From NCBI GenBank assembly GCA_018665385.1, contig JABJDN010000067.1:1-18196 (forward strand): DNA of 18,196 nucleotides. The letters run 5' to 3'. Both the position numbers and the translations under genes were made by a program. How positions within the stretch are numbered: position 1 is the first letter of the stretch; every line of letters starts with the position of its first letter. Below, piece after piece: positions 14,105-18,196 of this stretch. Origin of the DNA: Phycisphaerae bacterium (GTDB taxonomy: Bacteria; Planctomycetota; Phycisphaerae; Phycisphaerales; SM1A02). A model generated the notes under the pieces. The model was not told the origin of the DNA and searched no databases. It saw nothing but the letters and a program-made list of their open reading frames with translations.

Positions 14105-14183
14105 TTTTCGGGCTTGAAGTGACACATGTACATCGTACAACACATAGCAACGATGCCTTCCCTCCCGTACCATATACATTCTT
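14105..14183. promoter_or_regulatory. Divergent promoter region between the UbiA-family gene and ribH
   Basis: These 79 bp must hold the promoters of both genes. TATACAT at 14173-14179 could be a -10 for ribH and would place the transcription start at or next to the ribH ATG (14184). I see no Shine-Dalgarno for either gene and no convincing -35. Confidence 0.35.
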
Positions 14184-14654
14184 ATGCAAGTTGAAACCTC
14201 AAAACCAGTCGCTGCAATTGGGTGCAAAGTCGCCATAATTACAAGCAGCTACCACCAAGAAATTACAAGTAGCCTTGCCCGTGGTGCAGAAACGTCATTT
14301 TTGGAAGCGGGTGGCATTGCAGAGAATTGCATGCACATTCAAGCCGCAGGCGCTTGGGAATTGCCTATTCTTGCGAAACAAGTTATCAACTCAAAAAATG
14401 CAGACGCTGTCATTGCTCTTGGTTGCATTATCACGGGTGAAACCACGCACGATCAGGTCATTGGATATGCTATTGCACATGGACTCATGCAAGTTGGCTT
14501 GGAGTGCGGCAAACCTGTTTCAATGGGTGTACTTACCTGCCAAACGATTGCACAAGCCCAAGCACGGAGCAGTGAATCTTCAAGTAATAAAGGAAGAGAA
14601 GCTATGAACGCTGCTTTGCATACCATTGGATCACTTCAAGAAATCAACGCCTAA
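14184..14654 (+). CDS. ribH: 6,7-dimethyl-8-ribityllumazine synthase
   Basis: This enzyme catalyses the penultimate step of riboflavin synthesis, condensing the ribitylamino-pyrimidinedione with 3,4-dihydroxy-2-butanone 4-phosphate, usually as a 60-mer or pentamer in the cytoplasm. The 156 residues match the family. Visible signatures are SSYHQEITSSLARGA near the N-terminus, the substrate-binding GAWELP (56-61, more often GAFEIP), and ALGCIITGETTHDQVI with the catalytic His89. The C-terminal GVLTCQTIAQAQARS and NKGREAMNAAL are also present. The residues after the catalytic His are DQ rather than the common F(D/E). The stop overlaps the nusB start by one base (TAATG), the common ribH-nusB pairing. 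Confidence 0.96.
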   Translation: MQVETSKPVAAIGCKVAIITSSYHQEITSSLARGAETSFLEAGGIAENCMHIQAAGAWELPILAKQVINSKNADAVIALGCIITGETTHDQVIGYAIAHGLMQVGLECGKPVSMGVLTCQTIAQAQARSSESSSNKGREAMNAALHTIGSLQEINA

Positions 14655-15079
14655 TGACAGACAATAAACCACAAAAACGAGAACTTCGGATCCAAACATT
14701 ACAATTGCTTTGTCAATTCGATGCTGGCAACGAAGATGTAGCGCTTATTACAGACGAGTATTTTGATGAAGAATCATCTTCAACAAACGAGCCGTGCGAT
14801 GAAGCCACCGTTCTCGCAAAAAAAATATGGGATGATCGAACAACGGGCGATGCTCAAATCGAATCGTTCACTCCTGAATGGCCCTTGTATAGGCAACCCC
14901 TTCTCGATAGAAACATTCTGCGGTTAGCCAGATACGAAATCGTTTCAGAAATGACGCCACCTATCGTTGCTATCGATGAAGCAATAGAATTGGGTCGTAT
15001 ATTTTCAACGGAAAAATCCTCTACATTTATCAACGGTGTCCTTGATAGTTTGCTGCACTCAACAAAAAGGGATAGTTAA
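14654..15079 (+). CDS. nusB: Transcription antitermination factor NusB
   Basis: NusB binds the boxA RNA of rRNA operons together with NusE (S10) to prevent premature termination. The 141-residue, all-helical product shows the family pattern: RELRIQTLQLLCQFDAG at the N-terminus, then the C-terminal core with W..YRQPLLDRNILRLARYEI, the PPIVAIDEAIELGRIFS segment and SSTFINGVLDSLL at the end. An acidic, Ser-rich loop (about 34-50) is longer than in compact NusB proteins. Its start overlaps the ribH stop by one base and its TAA directly abuts the ftsY TTG, so ribH, nusB and ftsY are probably one translationally coupled mRNA. Confidence 0.94.
   Translation: MTDNKPQKRELRIQTLQLLCQFDAGNEDVALITDEYFDEESSSTNEPCDEATVLAKKIWDDRTTGDAQIESFTPEWPLYRQPLLDRNILRLARYEIVSEMTPPIVAIDEAIELGRIFSTEKSSTFINGVLDSLLHSTKRDS
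15067..15072 (+). promoter_or_regulatory. Shine-Dalgarno selecting the TTG start of ftsY
   Basis: AAGGGA lies within the end of nusB, 7 nt before the TTG at 15080. It supports that unusual start codon. Confidence 0.65.
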
Positions 15080-16003
15080 TTGGGACTCTTTCGAGCCACG
15101 ATTGAGGCCCTGCACAGAGGGCTGTCAAAGACCCGTTCATCACTTGCTTCGCCACTAGCTTCTCTTCGTGGAAGAACGATTGACCAAGAAACCATTGATG
15201 AACTTGAACACTTACTTCTGACATCAGATGTAGGTGTAACAACAACCGAAGCGATCATTCAAGAGTTGCGGGGCTCCGTTGCCGACGGCGCATTGAAAGA
15301 TAAAGACATTATCGATATATTGCGAGAAGCTTTACTCAAACGACTTCAAGGGAAAGACCGCACCATTGCTGTTGCAGATTCTTCACCCACGGCAATTCTT
15401 GTTGCTGGAGTAAACGGCGTTGGAAAAACAACGAGTGTTGCCAAAATTGGAAAAGCATTACGAGATGAAAACAGATCGGTTCTACTCGCCGCCGCGGACA
15501 CATTCCGTGCAGGTGCGGTATCTCAGTTAACCACTTGGGCAGAACGGCTTGGAATTGACATCGTGAAGGGTGAACAAGGTGCAGACCCTGCTGCGGTCAC
15601 TTTTGATGCTGCAAGCGCCGCGATTGCAAGGAATATCGATGTGCTTTTGATTGATACAGCTGGAAGGCTTCACACCCAAGAACCTCTCATGAGGCAACTC
15701 ACGAAAATACAGGCAATTACAAATAAGAAAATCGATGGTGCACCGCACGAAGTTTTGCTCGTTTTAGATGGAACGCAAGGGCAAAATACACTCATTCAAG
15801 CAAAGAAATTTTCTGAATCTATTCAGGTCACCGGTATCTTCCTTTCAAAACTTGATGGCACAGCTCGTGGTGGAATTGTCTTTGCAATTGAAGACGAAAC
15901 CGGAATCCCTGTCAAACTTGTTGGAATTGGCGAACGGCCCGAAGATGTCGAACCGTTTGACCCAGAAACATTCGTAGACGCCCTTATTGACATCAGTCGA
16001 TAA
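15080..16003 (+). CDS. ftsY: Signal recognition particle receptor FtsY
   Basis: FtsY is the SRP-type GTPase that docks ribosome-SRP complexes at the membrane for insertion of membrane proteins. The start is a TTG directly after the nusB stop; the resulting MGLFRATIEALHRGLSKTR is the normal FtsY N-terminus, and AAGGGA 7 nt upstream supports it. In the 307 residues the N-domain helical bundle is followed by the G-domain: P-loop GVNGVGKT at 110-117, the ADTFRAGAVSQL box, DTAGR at 192-196, and SKLDGTARGG from 256 (usually TKLDG). The closing GIGERPEDVEPFDPETFV is also present. The acidic A-domain of E. coli FtsY is absent, as in many bacteria. Confidence 0.96.
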   Translation: MGLFRATIEALHRGLSKTRSSLASPLASLRGRTIDQETIDELEHLLLTSDVGVTTTEAIIQELRGSVADGALKDKDIIDILREALLKRLQGKDRTIAVADSSPTAILVAGVNGVGKTTSVAKIGKALRDENRSVLLAAADTFRAGAVSQLTTWAERLGIDIVKGEQGADPAAVTFDAASAAIARNIDVLLIDTAGRLHTQEPLMRQLTKIQAITNKKIDGAPHEVLLVLDGTQGQNTLIQAKKFSESIQVTGIFLSKLDGTARGGIVFAIEDETGIPVKLVGIGERPEDVEPFDPETFVDALIDISR

Positions 16004-16025
16004 ATGAGCGTTTCGCTGTCGTACG

Positions 16026-16031
16026 TATACT
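16026..16031 (+). promoter_or_regulatory. Possible -10 element upstream of lptD
   Basis: TATACT matches five of six bases of the -10 consensus in the 97-bp gap between ftsY and the lptD-like gene. No -35 lies at 16-18 bp; a perfect TTGACA at 15987-15992 is 33 bp away, too far to pair with it. No intrinsic terminator is visible after ftsY, so lptD may also be read from upstream. Confidence 0.25.
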
Positions 16032-16100
16032 CGCGCAGCACTCTAATTTACACCTTGATATAGACCCTAATTGCAACTCATCGGGGTATCATCCCTATCA

Positions 16101-18196
16101 GTGCCTTACCTCTCAGTTATCTTCACAGTCCTCTATTTTGCCCTCTGTGTTTCACCGAATGTTTCACCGAGTGCTTTTGGTCAAACTACGCAAGAAGTTA
16201 CTGAAATTTCATTAAGAGGTGATCGCCTCTCGGGTGTTGTTCTGCCAGTACTTCCACGAGCTAGTGATATTTCAATTAGTGGTCTTCGCGCCTCTGCTTG
16301 GACTGTTGACGACACCAAGCGACTCTTCTTAGAAAAAGATATCGTCATTTCAATTGGCGCCTATACGTTCGAAGCTGACAATGCAGTCATTTGGCTTAAC
16401 CGCATGCCAACAGACGCTGGCGTAGTTTCTCAGATTGCTATTTACCTTCCTTCGTTTGCAAAATCTTCTAAGCACTCCTCTATGGGAGCTGAGGGAGAAA
16501 ATTTACTTGTCGTAGGCAGCACTCTAGGCGAAGTCACGCTCGATGTTGCGCTCCTAAAACCAACTAGCCCTCTACAAACGCAACTCGTCCAAACTGCTGA
16601 AACTCGGCTTGCAAACTACTTGTATGAAGAGTCGATGAGTGAACCAAATCTGTCTGTACGTCCTCGCGTAATTCAAGCGCCTCAAGAAACTCCTTCTGGT
16701 GAAGTAGCAACCACTTCCATTCCAAACTCGCAAACACGTTCATGGTTACGACCACAAAACGGATTCGTGTCGCTTTCAGCAGACCTAGTAGAACTTATTC
16801 CTAGCGAAGTCGAAAATGCAGTGACCTTATCTGGAGATATTCATATCGCTGTTCGTTCTACTGCTGGAGTAGACGATATGGAAATGACCGCCACCCGCGG
16901 TGTTGTCTTTCTTGCTCCAGGGAGTGTTAGAGACATCGCAAGCGGCAGAGTAGACATTTCAGAAGTACACGGCATATTCCTTGAAGGCAACGTTCTCATC
17001 AATGCACAAAATGGCAAGTACCTTGTGCGTGCTCCGCAAATGTATTACGACTTCAAATCCGGCAAAGCAGTCATGCTTGAAGCCGTACTTCGCACGTATA
17101 TCAAAAACGGAAAAGTGCCTCTGTTTATTCGAGCAGATGAGTTGCGACAAATTGCATCCAACGAATGGACCGCCGACGGCGTGCAAGCGTCTACTAGTGC
17201 ATTCGCTACACCAGACCTTGCCATTGGTTCAGCAAGAATGACAATCAGCTCTCATGAAAACGGAAACACATACGTTTCAAGCGAGGACAACTCCTTGCGT
17301 CTTGGTGGCGTACCTGTCATGTACTGGCCCGACTACAACGGCAAAGCAGGCGAGATTCCACTAAGAAGAACAAAAATCGGTTTCAAAAAAACCTTCGGCG
17401 CAATCATCGAAACCAAGTGGGATCTTTACACGCTGTCTGGAATGGAAGAACCTGCAGGCGTTGAAGCAGATTTGCGTATTGATGGATACACCGAAAGAGG
17501 TGCTGGCATAGGCCTAGATTTCAAATACGATTTCACTGAAAGCAGCGGTTTTTTTGACTCGTACCTTCTTCTTGATTCTGGCACCCAAAAAACAAATTCA
17601 GGAATAGAAACTGACGTCGATCACAAAACTCGTGGCTATGCGTTTTGGGAAGATAAAACGAACCTCGATGCTTTCTGGTCCTTGCAAACAAAAGTCAGTT
17701 ACATCAGCGATGCGACATTCATGTCCGTTTGGCGTCAACCAGAATATCAAAACCATCTTGAATACGAGACGAGCATATACGCGAAGTACCAAAAAGAGAA
17801 TGGTGCATTTACTGCATACGCTTCAACCTCGTTGAACAAGTTCATATCAACAAGTTGGCTTCTTGCTTCGCGGCAATTCAAGGTTGATAAAACTCCAGAA
17901 CTAAGTCTTGTTCGGTATGGCGAAAGAATTTTTAACAGATCAATTACTTGGTCTACTGAAACGAAAATCGTACGCGAACGAATGGTGTTCCAACAAGGTA
18001 CGCCAAATGAATTGGGCTTGACGCCCGCTGCTTTTGGATTGCCGAACGGAAACACAGCTATTTCTGCGCCGCTAAATGCAGCAGGATTGCAAGAAAATTA
18101 CCAGAACAGGCTTGTTACTCGTCATGAATTTTCCGCTCCGTTCCAACTTGGCGATGTAAAGTTCGTTCCGTTCACAAGTATGCAGGCTCAATGGGG
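16101..18196 (+). CDS. lptD: LPS-assembly outer membrane protein LptD (partial, C-terminus off window)
   Basis: LptD is the outer membrane beta-barrel that inserts lipopolysaccharide into the outer leaflet together with LptE. The frame is open from GTG 16101 to the window edge (698 codons); a TTG at 16071 is an in-frame alternative, followed upstream by a stop. A signal peptide occupies residues 1-27 (hydrophobic FTVLYFALCV, end SAFG before Q28). A long N-terminal region (about 30-255) is followed by a beta-rich OstA/LptA-like jelly-roll (about 258-400: RGVVFLAP, EGNVLINAQNGKYLVRAPQM). From about 405 the barrel domain begins with VPVMYWPDYNGKAG, LRRTKIGF and alternating barrel strands. The only cysteine I find is inside the signal peptide, so the disulfide-controlled maturation known in E. 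coli cannot apply to the visible part. Confidence 0.85.
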   Translation, partial: MPYLSVIFTVLYFALCVSPNVSPSAFGQTTQEVTEISLRGDRLSGVVLPVLPRASDISISGLRASAWTVDDTKRLFLEKDIVISIGAYTFEADNAVIWLNRMPTDAGVVSQIAIYLPSFAKSSKHSSMGAEGENLLVVGSTLGEVTLDVALLKPTSPLQTQLVQTAETRLANYLYEESMSEPNLSVRPRVIQAPQETPSGEVATTSIPNSQTRSWLRPQNGFVSLSADLVELIPSEVENAVTLSGDIHIAVRSTAGVDDMEMTATRGVVFLAPGSVRDIASGRVDISEVHGIFLEGNVLINAQNGKYLVRAPQMYYDFKSGKAVMLEAVLRTYIKNGKVPLFIRADELRQIASNEWTADGVQASTSAFATPDLAIGSARMTISSHENGNTYVSSEDNSLRLGGVPVMYWPDYNGKAGEIPLRRTKIGFKKTFGAIIETKWDLYTLSGMEEPAGVEADLRIDGYTERGAGIGLDFKYDFTESSGFFDSYLLLDSGTQKTNSGIETDVDHKTRGYAFWEDKTNLDAFWSLQTKVSYISDATFMSVWRQPEYQNHLEYETSIYAKYQKENGAFTAYASTSLNKFISTSWLLASRQFKVDKTPELSLVRYGERIFNRSITWSTETKIVRERMVFQQGTPNELGLTPAAFGLPNGNTAISAPLNAAGLQENYQNRLVTRHEFSAPFQLGDVKFVPFTSMQAQW

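Noticed and set aside
14105..14236. Longer N-terminus for the UbiA-family protein
   Set aside because: It would overlap the ribH coding sequence and add a cysteine- and arginine-rich tail not typical of the family; the ATG at 14104 sits just before helix 1.
16083..16096. GGGG-TATCAT-CCC as a hairpin or riboswitch stem before lptD
   Set aside because: Only three to four pairs and no further structure; it cannot be told from chance.

Overview
The window reads as a chromosomal, gene-dense stretch of a Gram-negative bacterium. Two features point, without proof, to Planctomycetota, possibly the Phycisphaerae. The first is the exported protein at the left edge: it carries a short secretin-type N-terminal domain followed by a glycine-rich linker, a layout I associate with that phylum. 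The second is a sparse cell-division cluster (rsmH, a LysM protein, a small ftsL-like gene, ftsI) lacking the usual mur genes. LptD indicates an outer membrane. Base composition looks balanced and even across the window. I see no rRNA or tRNA gene, CRISPR array, insertion sequence or phage gene.

Layout from left to right. Minus strand: the N-terminal 593 codons of an exported STN/secretin-like protein (1-1781, C-terminus beyond the window), a 266-bp non-coding region containing a 19-bp perfect palindrome and short direct repeats, then carA (2048-3190). Plus strand, diverging from carA: priA (3275-5557). Next comes a tightly packed run sucA-sucB-rsmH-LysM-ftsL-ftsI (5611-13150). An extended -10 promoter precedes sucA, and the internal junctions are 4-bp overlap, 9 bp, 25 bp, 0 bp and overlap. 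A convergent minus-strand UbiA-family prenyltransferase gene (13154-14104) ends 3 bp from the ftsI stop. Divergent from it, a second packed run ribH-nusB-ftsY follows (14184-16003), and after a short gap the N-terminal 698 codons of an lptD-like gene run off the right edge.

How the genes fit together. These are mostly core functions: pyrimidine/arginine precursor supply (CarA), replication restart (PriA), the 2-oxoglutarate dehydrogenase E1 and E2 subunits, ribosome modification (RsmH), septal peptidoglycan synthesis (FtsL, FtsI and a membrane-anchored tandem-LysM protein), riboflavin synthesis (RibH), antitermination (NusB), co-translational membrane targeting (FtsY) and lipopolysaccharide export (LptD). 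The gene content is ordinary and I did not find a clearly new defence or mobile system. The points worth a second look are: the LysM gene between rsmH and ftsL; the coupling of TCA-cycle and division genes; cysteine substitutions in PriA helicase motif VI; the degenerate second motif of the UbiA protein; a candidate leaderless carA promoter; and the palindrome upstream of the STN protein.
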